Assembly (NCBI GenBank): GCA_016792845.1
Contig: JAEUKH010000034.1
Location: 62,001 to 126,000, forward strand
Reading direction: 5' to 3'
Source: Myxococcales bacterium
Lineage (GTDB): Bacteria > Myxococcota_A > Polyangia > Polyangiales > Ga0077539
DNA length: 64,000 nucleotides
Shown: positions 7,490-15,852 of the stretch, piece by piece
Numbering within the stretch: the first letter of the stretch is position 1
Layout of the letters: each line of letters opens with the position of its first letter
The notes under the pieces: model-generated
The model's input: only the letters and a program-made list of their open reading frames with translations
Databases searched by the model: none
What the model was told of the DNA's origin: nothing
Translations under genes and position numbers: made by a program

Positions 7490-10075
7490 GTGACCAACAG
7501 CACATCGTCGACGCCCCCTGCACCGGCCGCCCCTGGGTTTGAACCCGGGTCAGACTCCGAGGCCCTCGCGCAGCCGTCGATTTCGCCGGGTCAGTCGGGC
7601 GATTACGGCGCCGAGAGCATCGGCGTTCTTGAGGGGCTCGAAGCTGTCCGCAAGCTCCCGGGTATGTACATCGGCAACGTGCACGACGGCTCGGCGCTGC
7701 ATCACCTCATCTGGGAGGTGATCGACAACTCGATTGACGAGTACATGGCCGGGCACTGCAACCGCATCGAGGTGACGCTGTTCACCGACGGGTCGTGCAT
7801 GGTGGGCGACAACGGTCGCGGCATCCCGACGGGCATCAAGGCCGAGTTCGGCATCAGCGCGGCCGAGCTTGCGCTGACGCGGCTCCACGCGGGGGGCAAG
7901 TTCAACAAGCGCTCGTACGGCGTCTCGGCGGGCATGCACGGCGTGGGCGTCTCGGCGGTGAATGCTGTCAGCGAGTGGCTGAAGGTCGACATCTTTCGTG
8001 AGGGCAAGGCCTTCCACATGGAGTTCTCGCGGGGCGCGACGACGCAGAGCCTCGGGGTGGTGAGCGAGAGCGCGAAGACCGGCACGGTGGTGCATTTCAA
8101 GCCCGACGCCGAGATCTTCTCGATGCTCGATTTCTCGTACGAGACGCTCTCGACCCGGCTGCGGGTGTTGTCGTTCTTGAACCCCGCTCTCACGCTCACG
8201 CTCACCGACCTTCGGCGCGGCGAAGACACCGAGGTCTTCGCGGCCAAGCACGGCATCGTTGATTATGTCCGCTTCCTCAATGATGCCAAGACGCCGTTGA
8301 ATGTTGACCCGATCGCCTTCCGCGGCGAACAGATGATCGACATCAAGACTGACACCGGCCCCATCCCCGCGCCGCTCTCGGTCGACGTCGCCATGCAATG
8401 GACTGACTCTCTCTATGAGTCACCCTGGCCTTATTGCAACAACGTCCACCAGCCCGACGGCGGCGCCCATCTTCAGTCTTTTCGTACCGCGGTGACCAAG
8501 TGCATCAACGCTTACGCGGCTGAGAAGAATCTCTTGAAAGAGATCAAGGGCCAGCCGCTCACCGGCGAAGACGTGCGCGAGGGGCTGACCTTCGTGATCG
8601 CGTTGCGTCACCCCGCGGCGCAGTACACCTCGCAGACCAAGGCCAAGCTCAGCTCGACCGATGTCATCCCCGTGATCAACGGGGTCATCGCCGAGAAGCT
8701 CTCGACCTACCTCGATCAGAACCCGGCCATCGCGAAGAAGATCGTCGAGAAGTGTGTGCTCTCGGCGCAGGCCCGCGAGGCCGCCCGGCGCGCCCGCGAG
8801 CTCGTCCAACGCAAGGGCGTCCTCGATGCGGCCACGCTCCCGGGCAAGCTCGCTGATTGCCAGGAGCGAGACCCCACGCGCTGCGAACTCTACATCGTCG
8901 AGGGTGACTCCGCAGGCGGCTCGGCCAAGCAGGGCCGTGACCGCAAGACCCAAGCGATTCTGCCCCTCCGCGGCAAGATCTTGAACGTCGAGCGCGTGCG
9001 CTTCGAGCGCATGCTCTCAAACGCTGAGATCGGCACGCTCATCACCGCCCTCGGCATCACCATTCGCACCGAGACCCGCGAAGACGACGAAGGGGGCGGC
9101 TCGACCCACACCTTTGATCTTGAGAAGCTCAGGTATCACAAGGTCGTCATCATGACCGACGCCGACGTCGACGGGAGCCACATCCGCACGCTCCTCCTCA
9201 CCTTCTTCTTTCGGCAGATGCCCGAGCTCGTGCACAAGGGCTACGTCTACATCGCGCAGCCGCCGCTCTACGGTGTGCGCCGCGGCAAGAAGGTGCATTA
9301 CGTCAAAGACGACGACGGCCTGGCGCAGTACCTCATCCGCGAGGGCACCGACGGGCTCTCGCTCGAAGCGTCGAGCGCGAGCCTGAGCGACGAGCCCCTG
9401 CGGGCGCTGGTGTTCGAACTCCACCGCGGCGCGCAGATCTTGAACGCGATGGAGCTTCGCTGCGAGCCGCCGTTGATGCAAGCCGCGGTGCGCACCCGGG
9501 CCTTCGAGGGCGACGGGCTGAGCAGCGAGGCCAAGGCCCGCGAGGCCTTCGCGAAGCTCGAAGTGTACATTCAAGAGAACGAGCCCGAGCTTATGCCCCT
9601 TCGGCTCACCCTCGACGCCGACCTTGTCGGCAACGGGGTGCGGGCGCACGTGCGGATCCGTAACGGCACCGCCGGTCGCACCACGGTGTTCTCGAAGGCC
9701 TCGCTCGAAGGGCATGAGTACAAAGAGCTCGCGCGGATTGAAGACAAGGTTCGCGCCCTCGGCGACGGCCCCATGACCCTGGTCGACGGCGCCAAGCGCA
9801 CCCCGGTGGCGCACGGCACCGCGCTCTACCGTCTGGTCGACGCGCGGGGCCGCAAGGGCACGACCATTCAACGGTACAAGGGCCTCGGCGAGATGAGCGC
9901 AGAGCAGCTCTGGGAGACCACGATGGATCCGGCCCGTCGGGTGATGCTCAGGGTGGGGGTCGAAGACGCCGCCGAGACCGATCGCTTGATGAACATGCTC
10001 ATGGGCGACGAGGTCGAGCCCCGCCGACGCTTCATCGAAGAGAACGCCCTCAACGCCCGCAACCTCGACATCTGA
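7490..10075 (+). CDS. gyrB: DNA gyrase subunit B
   Basis: This is an 861-aa ATPase subunit of the type II topoisomerase that introduces negative supercoils with GyrA. The GHKL ATPase shows EVIDNSIDEYMAGHC, DNGRGIPTG and AGMHGVGVSAVNAVSEWL. The TOPRIM domain has EGDSAGGSAKQGRD and DADVDGSHIRTLL. The C-terminal tail has IQRYKGLGEMSAEQLWETTM. Between TOPRIM and the tail sits an insertion of roughly 170 residues, as in Gram-negative GyrB. GTG at 7490 was chosen because ACGAGG lies 7 nt upstream. A TTG at 7430 and an ATG at 7451 in the same frame are possible but have poorer sites. The first 40 residues are a low-complexity Ser/Pro/Ala extension. Confidence 0.96.
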   Translation: MTNSTSSTPPAPAAPGFEPGSDSEALAQPSISPGQSGDYGAESIGVLEGLEAVRKLPGMYIGNVHDGSALHHLIWEVIDNSIDEYMAGHCNRIEVTLFTDGSCMVGDNGRGIPTGIKAEFGISAAELALTRLHAGGKFNKRSYGVSAGMHGVGVSAVNAVSEWLKVDIFREGKAFHMEFSRGATTQSLGVVSESAKTGTVVHFKPDAEIFSMLDFSYETLSTRLRVLSFLNPALTLTLTDLRRGEDTEVFAAKHGIVDYVRFLNDAKTPLNVDPIAFRGEQMIDIKTDTGPIPAPLSVDVAMQWTDSLYESPWPYCNNVHQPDGGAHLQSFRTAVTKCINAYAAEKNLLKEIKGQPLTGEDVREGLTFVIALRHPAAQYTSQTKAKLSSTDVIPVINGVIAEKLSTYLDQNPAIAKKIVEKCVLSAQAREAARRARELVQRKGVLDAATLPGKLADCQERDPTRCELYIVEGDSAGGSAKQGRDRKTQAILPLRGKILNVERVRFERMLSNAEIGTLITALGITIRTETREDDEGGGSTHTFDLEKLRYHKVVIMTDADVDGSHIRTLLLTFFFRQMPELVHKGYVYIAQPPLYGVRRGKKVHYVKDDDGLAQYLIREGTDGLSLEASSASLSDEPLRALVFELHRGAQILNAMELRCEPPLMQAAVRTRAFEGDGLSSEAKAREAFAKLEVYIQENEPELMPLRLTLDADLVGNGVRAHVRIRNGTAGRTTVFSKASLEGHEYKELARIEDKVRALGDGPMTLVDGAKRTPVAHGTALYRLVDARGRKGTTIQRYKGLGEMSAEQLWETTMDPARRVMLRVGVEDAAETDRLMNMLMGDEVEPRRRFIEENALNARNLDI

Positions 10076-10097
10076 GCGGCGCGTGCGCCGACACGGC

Positions 10098-10128
10098 GCT
10101 TGACAATGCGGCGCAGAGCTTGTATGCC
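10098..10128 (+). promoter_or_regulatory. candidate sigma-70 promoter before the 75-aa gene
   Basis: A consensus -35 TTGACA (10100-10105) is followed after 17 bp by TATGCC (10123-10128). The -35 sits in a 19-bp sequence that is nearly repeated before thiE (46800-46818, 17 of 19 identical). Confidence 0.5.
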
Positions 10129-10197
10129 CTGCGCCCCTCTCCCGAGACAGAGCTCTGCCTCAGGGCGTGAGCGACCCAACGTTAGAAGGTTTTTACG

Positions 10198-10425
10198 ATG
10201 CAGAAGCCGAAGTTTCGCACGGTTGAGAAGTCAGCTTGGGTGTTCGTCACCACCAAGCTCAACACGCCGGGCGTCAAGACCATGAATCGCCGTACGGCCC
10301 TCCGTTGCGGCTACCTCACCGCGGTGTCGAACCTCCTCGGTGTCGCCGAGACCGAGCTCCCGACCCCGAAGGTGGGCGAGAGCATGAGTCACTTTGTGAC
10401 CCGCGTGAAGTCAGCCCGCGCCTGA
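10198..10425 (+). CDS. 75-aa basic protein of unknown function
   Basis: This short gene is supported by AGAAGG upstream of its ATG, a recognisable promoter about 70 bp upstream, and third codon positions with the same strong G/C bias as its neighbours. The product is basic and soluble-looking, without a signal peptide or membrane helix (MQKPKFRTVEKSAWVFVTTK at the start; a Lys/Arg-rich end). I do not recognise the family. It stands alone between gyrB and an MBL-fold hydrolase on the same strand. Confidence 0.7.
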   Translation: MQKPKFRTVEKSAWVFVTTKLNTPGVKTMNRRTALRCGYLTAVSNLLGVAETELPTPKVGESMSHFVTRVKSARA

Positions 10426-10581
10426 TCACACCTTCGGGTCGGGCCGAGGCCTCCAGCCTGAGGTTGCCCTGATCGGGGCGGCCGTTGGGTCTTTGGGGGC
10501 CTTGTCGTTTGGGGCTCAAGGGTTCTGGGGTCGGGTGAAGCGTTGACGCTCTCGGCCTCGCGACGTTACAACCACGCGAAG

Positions 10582-11466
10582 ATGGCTGAGGGCCCCTCCC
10601 CCGATGGGTTTTCGATGCGGTTCTGGGGGGTGCGAGGCAGCGTACCTTCACCCGGCGCGTCGACCGCTGGCGTCGGCGGCAACACCAGCTGCGTGCTGGT
10701 GCGCGTGGGGGGCCACACGCTGATTCTTGATGGCGGCACGGGGCTCCGCGGCGCGGGCGACGCCCTCTTGGCTGAGTCGCAGGGCGCCCCGGTGAGGGCC
10801 CATGTGTTCTTCTCGCACCTCCATTGGGATCATATCCAGGGCTTGCCCTTCTTCGGCCCTGCGTTTTTGAAGGGGAGCGCGCTGCACTGTCATGCCGGGC
10901 GCGTGTCGGGGCGCACGCTCCGAGAGGCCCTCGCGGGGCAGATGGCCTTTCCGTATTTTCCGGTGAAGTTTCAGCAGATCGCTGAGAATCTGAGCTTTCG
11001 CGACGTGGCCGTGCGCGAGCAGGTTCATCTCGACGGCGGGGTGTCGGTGTACGGAGTCGAGGGCAACCACCCTGACGGGGTCTTCGCGTGGCGCATTGAG
11101 TACAAGGGTCACGCGTTGGTGTATGCGACCGACACCGAGCCCTCACCGCACCACGAGGCCGCGCTGATCGCCCTCGCCGACGGCGCCGACGTGCTCGTCT
11201 ACGACGCGCAGTACACCCCTGAAGAGTACGAGGGCCGCGACGGTCGTGGGGGCCGGGTCGGTTGGGGCCACAGCACCATGCTCGACGGCGCGCGGGTCGC
11301 CCGGGCCGCGGGGGTGGGCACCTATGTGCTCTACCACCATGATCCGGGCCAAGACGACGCGGCGGTGTGGGCCAAAGAGGCGCGGGCGCGGGCTGAGTTT
11401 GAGCACAGCGTCGCGGCTCGCGAGGGCTTGACCCTCGATGTGACCAGGGGCAAATCGCAGCGCTGA
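10582..11466 (+). CDS. MBL-fold metallo-hydrolase
   Basis: This is a 294-aa metallo-beta-lactamase-fold enzyme. The N-terminal segment RFWGVRGSVPSPG with GGNTSCVLVRVGG is typical of the PhnP/RNase Z-like phosphodiesterase branch. The metal site is FSHLHWDHIQGLPFF (HxHxDH). Downstream ligands are probably His in EGNHPDG, Asp in VYATDTE and His in GWGHSTM. The fold class is secure, but the substrate cannot be told from sequence. A cyclic nucleotide or other phosphodiester is possible. The ATG at 10582 was preferred over 10543 because the family's conserved start follows it. The stop is 3 bp from the stop of the convergent desaturase. Confidence 0.85.
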   Translation: MAEGPSPDGFSMRFWGVRGSVPSPGASTAGVGGNTSCVLVRVGGHTLILDGGTGLRGAGDALLAESQGAPVRAHVFFSHLHWDHIQGLPFFGPAFLKGSALHCHAGRVSGRTLREALAGQMAFPYFPVKFQQIAENLSFRDVAVREQVHLDGGVSVYGVEGNHPDGVFAWRIEYKGHALVYATDTEPSPHHEAALIALADGADVLVYDAQYTPEEYEGRDGRGGRVGWGHSTMLDGARVARAAGVGTYVLYHHDPGQDDAAVWAKEARARAEFEHSVAAREGLTLDVTRGKSQR

Positions 11467-11469
11467 GGC

Positions 11470-12759
11470 TCAGCCGGCGACGGCGGCGGGGGTGGCCGGG
11501 GGCGCGATGTCTTTGCGGCGCCAAGCGGCGAGCGAGACGCGCCAGAGCACGCGCCAGACGTCGACGAGGCCGGCGACGAAGCCGCGGTCGACGTAGGTGA
11601 CCTGGTGCCGGGCGCAGAGGGCCTTGACCCCCTCGACCACCCGATCATGCTGATGCCGCGGCATCATCGGGAAGAGGTGATGCTCGGTCTGCCGATCGAG
11701 GCCGCCGAAGAACCAGCGCATCCCCGGCATGGGGCTGATGTTCTGCGTGGTCGCACATTGGAGCGTGTAAAAGCCCGGGGCCTCGTCGCGGCGCAGCATC
11801 GGCCGCGCGTTGTGCCCTACAAGAAACACGCTGCCGATCATCAAGCCCGCCGAGAGTTGGGCGATGAGATAGAAGCCGAGCCGCGCGCCCCAATCGGGCA
11901 AGAGCGCCATGACCCCGATCACCGCGAGGTGATGCGCGACGATCGCCGCGATCTCTCGGCCGCGGTTGGGCACATTGGGCGCCCGCAGCGCCCACAAGAG
12001 GCTCTGCACGCACCAGTTGATGCGGGCCATCGAGAGCACCGGCACAATGGTGAGCGGCTGCAAGCGCACCAGCCAGCGCGTCAGGGCGTTGGCCTTCTCA
12101 AGCTCGTGCTCTGAGAAGGCCAGAAAGGGCAGGGTGTCGATGTCGGTGTCGTCACCCAACACATTGGGCAACGCGTGATGCACGTTGTGCTTCACCTTCC
12201 ACCAATCGGCTGAGAAGCCGATGTAGAATGAGCCGACCAGGAGCCCCGCGAGGGCGCCCTTCTCGCGCTCGGGGTACACCGAATTGTGGAGGTAATCGTG
12301 GGCGAGCCAGCCGGCTTGTTGCCACGCGAGGCCCAAGAGAAGCGCCCCCGTCACCCACGACCAGGCGGCGCCGCCGAAGCCCGCCACGAGCCCCACCGAG
12401 GCGGCGATCAGCGCCGTCACGAAGAGACCTTGTTGAATGAAGAAGCCGGGCCTCGACGCGAACAAACCCTCGTCGCGGGCTCGCGCGTGGAGCGCCGCGA
12501 AATCGCGCTCGGCGTCTGAGCTGAGCTCGCTCTCAGGCAACACCAGCGGCGCCTTGGCCTTCAGCCCCGCGAGCTTCTTGCGCGCTGAAGCGACGTGAAA
12601 CGCCGCAAACGCGGCGGTCGCGTCGCGACCAAGGTATTTGAGCAAGATCTCGCCGCCGGGGTGCTTGGCCGCATACCGGGCGACATCGTAGGTGACACCC
12701 TCGATCACGATCTGTTGGGGTGTGGTCGGGCCTTCGCCCGGCGCATCATTCGACTGCAT
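11470..12759 (-). CDS. front-end fatty acid desaturase fused to cytochrome b5
   Basis: This is a 429-aa membrane di-iron desaturase. An N-terminal cytochrome b5-like domain (about residues 15-75) carries the haem motif HPGG. It would deliver electrons to the desaturase in the same chain. The three histidine boxes are HDYLH, HNVHH and QTEHH. Replacing the first His of the third box by Gln is the mark of front-end (delta-4/5/6 type) desaturases that work on polyunsaturated acyl chains. Membrane helices lie between the boxes (for example near VTALIAASVGLVAGFGG). Regiospecificity cannot be predicted. It is monocistronic, with a convergent MBL hydrolase downstream. Confidence 0.9.
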   Translation of the reverse strand: MQSNDAPGEGPTTPQQIVIEGVTYDVARYAAKHPGGEILLKYLGRDATAAFAAFHVASARKKLAGLKAKAPLVLPESELSSDAERDFAALHARARDEGLFASRPGFFIQQGLFVTALIAASVGLVAGFGGAAWSWVTGALLLGLAWQQAGWLAHDYLHNSVYPEREKGALAGLLVGSFYIGFSADWWKVKHNVHHALPNVLGDDTDIDTLPFLAFSEHELEKANALTRWLVRLQPLTIVPVLSMARINWCVQSLLWALRAPNVPNRGREIAAIVAHHLAVIGVMALLPDWGARLGFYLIAQLSAGLMIGSVFLVGHNARPMLRRDEAPGFYTLQCATTQNISPMPGMRWFFGGLDRQTEHHLFPMMPRHQHDRVVEGVKALCARHQVTYVDRGFVAGLVDVWRVLWRVSLAAWRRKDIAPPATPAAVAG

Positions 12760-12825
12760 CGCGAGGGCGAATGTATACCCGTCTGGTCAATATTGTCTCG
12801 CGAAGCGTTTGCGCGGCGGCAAATT

Positions 12826-14070
12826 TCAAGGCCGAATGAGCGTCGCGAGGCTGAGCGCGGTCTCGTCGGTGGCGCCCTTGCTGCGCCGCGCGTAGAGCCC
12901 GACGGCCTCGCCGCCGAGCACGAAGACGCCCCAGTTGGTGACGTGACCCTCTGCGTCTTGACGCGCCGCAAAGTAGCGCTGCGCGACCCATCGACCGGGT
13001 TGGCACTCGGCGGTGACCTCGCGCCACTCGGTGTCGGTGTGGTCGCGCCCGATCAAGACCTCGTCGCCCTCGGCGCCGTAATCGCTCTTGAGCACCCAAG
13101 CGTCGCGTTGTGACATGAGCTCGGCCTCGTGCAGCGTCTCAAGGCGCACGGTGTACGGCACGAGCCGCTCGATGACAGCCTGGTTGGCGTGGCTGAAGCG
13201 ATGGATGTGCTCCCACATCAAGGCCATGGCGCGCTTGTTTTGAGGCAACACCGCGCCGAAGGGGTTGAGCACCGCGGTGCGGTGATCGACGAACGCGCCG
13301 AGGGCCGCTTCGAGGGGCCCGACCAGCGGCGCCGCATCGGGGATGGGGTCATCGCGCCAGACCGAGCCGCGCTCGCCCCACCAATCGGTCTTGTAGTGTC
13401 GAATGAGAAGCGACACGGGCTCATGAAAGCACCGCAGCGGCCCGTCGGCTTCGCGCGAGAGGTTGTACGGTGAGCCGAGCACCACGCGCCACCCCGCGGC
13501 GCTCAACCATTGACGGTACAATTTAATCAGCGAGAGATCTTCGGTGAACTCTGTGGGGTACACGATGGCCGCGGTGCGCGGCGCGTCGGGGCCGACCCAG
13601 CGCCGGGTGAGGGCCTCGGCGATCGCCACGAAGCGCGACGCGAGCGCGGTGTTGGGGTCGACGAGCTCGGGGTGCCGCGGCGCGATCAGCCGCGAGAGCT
13701 CGACGGTCTCGGCCTCGCCCGTGGGGGTGTCTGAGTTGAGCTCGGTGATGGCGTAGCCCTCGTGGGTCTCGAACACGTCGACCCGGCCGATGGCGTGCCA
13801 GAGCGGCGCCGAGGCCTGCCACATCACCTTCTGCGCGGGCGAGAGCGCGAAGAAGCTGTCGAGGAGCTCGGGGTCTTCGTCGACGATGCGGCAGAGCTCG
13901 TCGTAGACCGAGGCGACGTCGGCGCCGACCCTGAGGAGGGCCGCGGCCTCGTCGCGCGAAATGACCGCGGGGGTGAGCGAAAAGCGCGGGGTGCCGTCGA
14001 GCCAGGGGTCTGCGATGATGGCGCCGTCGAGCAGCGCGCGGGCGAACTGTTCGTACGCGGCGTCGCTCAT
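12826..14070 (-). CDS. glutathionylspermidine synthase-like (circularly permuted ATP-grasp) ligase
   Basis: This 414-aa protein resembles the C-terminal synthetase domain of glutathionylspermidine synthase and the E. coli YgiC/YjfC proteins. That family forms amide bonds between a peptide carboxylate and an amine using ATP. Visible landmarks are GYAITELNSDTPTGEAET, the IYPTEFTED-like VYPTEFTEDLSL, and DAWVLKSDYGAEGDEVLIG followed by QPGRWVAQRYF. There is no amidase domain. The ATG at 14070 overlaps the stop of the DUF350 gene by ATGA, so the two are translationally coupled. The same pairing (DUF350 yjfL with yjfC) occurs in E. coli. Substrates are unknown. Confidence 0.8.
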   Translation of the reverse strand: MSDAAYEQFARALLDGAIIADPWLDGTPRFSLTPAVISRDEAAALLRVGADVASVYDELCRIVDEDPELLDSFFALSPAQKVMWQASAPLWHAIGRVDVFETHEGYAITELNSDTPTGEAETVELSRLIAPRHPELVDPNTALASRFVAIAEALTRRWVGPDAPRTAAIVYPTEFTEDLSLIKLYRQWLSAAGWRVVLGSPYNLSREADGPLRCFHEPVSLLIRHYKTDWWGERGSVWRDDPIPDAAPLVGPLEAALGAFVDHRTAVLNPFGAVLPQNKRAMALMWEHIHRFSHANQAVIERLVPYTVRLETLHEAELMSQRDAWVLKSDYGAEGDEVLIGRDHTDTEWREVTAECQPGRWVAQRYFAARQDAEGHVTNWGVFVLGGEAVGLYARRSKGATDETALSLATLIRP

Positions 14071-14921
14071 GCCAGGGTCGAGATGAGGGTGGCGGTGCCG
14101 AGGTAGACCGCGGCTTCGAGGGCGGCCATGGCGTTGTTGTGGTCGGCGCCGATGGCCTCGTCGAGGGCGCCCCCGCGGAGGCTCGGTCTGGCCCCGAGCA
14201 GCAAGCCTTGAACTACGATTTGACGCACGGGGTAGAGGCCCAGCGTCCACGCGACGACCTTGCCGAAGCCGCGGAGCGACTGCGACCAGCCCTCGAAATC
14301 GCCTTCGACGCCGCGGGCCACCATCACCGAGACGGCGATCGAGAGCCCCGCGTAGGAGAGCGCCGCGGCGAAATTTTCACCGCGAATCTGCTCTTCGTCG
14401 TCGTAGCTGGTGAGGGCGCGGAAGAGGCTCACGAACCCCGCCTGCGCGAAGACCGCGAGGGTGAAGAAGGTCATCGCGAGGCCGACGCTCCGCAGGTCGT
14501 TGCCTGCCAGGGCGGGGCCCAACAAGATGCCCGCAGAGACCGAGCTGGCCGCCGCCGCGAGGCCCGCCGCGGCGTTGTCGCGGTCGAGCTCGGCCCGCAG
14601 TTTCGCGCGCAACAAGAGCCGCTTGCCGAGCAGCGAGACGCCTTCGAGCAAGAGCACCCCGAGGGCCCCAAAGGCGCTCACCCAGACGAGGTCGTGACCG
14701 AGCACCCCGGTGAGGCAATTCTGTACCACCGAGGCGGCGATCCAGAAGACCGCGAAGACCTCGCCGACCTGGGTGAGGCGCCAGGCCGTGTTGGCGCCTC
14801 GGAGGTCGCCCCGTACGGTGTGTCTCGGCGTGACGATGCGCTTGAAAACAAGGTGCAGCAGCAGCATCCCGAGGGTGCCCGCTGCCCCGAAGGCGGCCAC
14901 GTAGGGGGTCGAAGGGTTCAT
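14067..14921 (-). CDS. DUF350-family integral membrane protein
   Basis: This 284-aa protein has about eight hydrophobic segments in two similar halves, the arrangement of tandem DUF350 modules. Examples of helices are YVAAFGAAGTLGMLLLHLVF, VFAVFWIAASVVQNCL and the mirrored VSAGILLGPALAG segment. The biochemical role of DUF350 proteins is not established. The start at 14921 was chosen because the frame's earlier ATG (14969) would leave no room for the divergent gene's promoter. It is the first gene of a two-gene unit with the ATP-grasp ligase (ATGA overlap). It faces an oxygenase-like gene about 46 bp away. Confidence 0.8.
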   Translation of the reverse strand: MNPSTPYVAAFGAAGTLGMLLLHLVFKRIVTPRHTVRGDLRGANTAWRLTQVGEVFAVFWIAASVVQNCLTGVLGHDLVWVSAFGALGVLLLEGVSLLGKRLLLRAKLRAELDRDNAAAGLAAAASSVSAGILLGPALAGNDLRSVGLAMTFFTLAVFAQAGFVSLFRALTSYDDEEQIRGENFAAALSYAGLSIAVSVMVARGVEGDFEGWSQSLRGFGKVVAWTLGLYPVRQIVVQGLLLGARPSLRGGALDEAIGADHNNAMAALEAAVYLGTATLISTLA

Positions 14922-14967
14922 GTTTGCGGGCGACTCTATCGCGTTTTGTGTCGAGGCGTATTGTGGC

Positions 14968-15852
14968 ATGGTGCCCCGGGCGATGGCCGAAGGCGAAGGG
15001 GGGCGGGCGGTGCCTGCGAAGGGGGCGATCCGAGGGGTGATGGGCCTGGCCTACATCGACCTCGGGGGGCTCCTGGGGCTCGACGGTCTAGAGGCCCTCG
15101 ATGATGAAATTTGCTTGGCGTTGAGCCAGCTTCCGACAGGGTACACCGGGGGCTCTCACCGCTCGATGTTGATCATGCCGCCGGGGCGCGAGGCCGAGGC
15201 CTGGGTCGACTACGGCGAGGTGATCGCGGGGCTGAGCGACGCTGACTATCTCACCCTCGGGGGCCTCGCCGACGAGCCCCGGGGCTGGGAGCTCGCCGCC
15301 CGGGCCGAGAGCACTTGGGGCGAAGAGCGGGCCTTGGGGCTCTCGCGGCGCCAGATGCTGTGGCTCGAATACAAGCACCGGGTCTACTTCCCGTGGAAGG
15401 TGTTTTATGAGCTTATGCCGAACCGCTGGTGGGGTGAAAAGAGCCGCGGCGAGGGCAAGCGGTTTACCCGTAACGCCGAGCGCTTCTTCGCGAAGACCAT
15501 CGCTTTTGTGAAGCGCCTCCCGTTTCAAGAGATCGGGCGGTGCAACATCATGGGGCTCCAGTCGTTTGATCACGGCACGGTGCACCGCGACGGCGAGGGC
15601 GACGGCGCGCCCGATGAGTTTGTGACGCTCTGCCCTCGCCCGGGCAAGCGGCTGTACCTGCTTGACGGTCACGGCCCGACGGCGCAGAAGGTCGCGGTCG
15701 CGGGGCGGGCCTATTGGTTCAACGACCATGACTATCACGGCGTCGAGGCAGACCCGTGGTTTCGTTACAGCGTCAGGGTTGATGGCGTCTTCGAGCCGTC
15801 GTTTCGAGACAAACTTGAAGCCTATGCGACATCGTTGAAGGAGGCGCGGTGA
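14968..15852 (+). CDS. putative 2-oxoglutarate/Fe(II) dioxygenase-like protein
   Basis: This is a roughly 294-aa protein. Near its C-terminus it has an arrangement fitting 2OG-Fe(II) oxygenases: an HxD pair (TVHRDGEG), then after about 50 residues a distal His (DHDYHGVEAD), then Arg residues (PWFRYSVRVDG) that could bind 2-oxoglutarate. The N-terminal 200 residues resemble no family I know and include an aromatic-rich stretch (YFPWKVFYELMPNRWWGEKS). The start is uncertain: ATG 14968 and ATG 14983 are in frame. The last codons overlap the GTG of the next gene by GTGA. It heads a three-gene operon divergent from the DUF350/ATP-grasp pair. The oxygenase call is inference from motif spacing. Confidence 0.6.
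   Translation: MVPRAMAEGEGGRAVPAKGAIRGVMGLAYIDLGGLLGLDGLEALDDEICLALSQLPTGYTGGSHRSMLIMPPGREAEAWVDYGEVIAGLSDADYLTLGGLADEPRGWELAARAESTWGEERALGLSRRQMLWLEYKHRVYFPWKVFYELMPNRWWGEKSRGEGKRFTRNAERFFAKTIAFVKRLPFQEIGRCNIMGLQSFDHGTVHRDGEGDGAPDEFVTLCPRPGKRLYLLDGHGPTAQKVAVAGRAYWFNDHDYHGVEADPWFRYSVRVDGVFEPSFRDKLEAYATSLKEAR

Noticed and set aside
14071..14250. Upstream extension of the ATP-grasp ligase frame
   Set aside because: The 60 extra residues are Arg/Pro/His-rich and overlap the DUF350 coding region. ATG 14070 gives the coupled ATGA arrangement.
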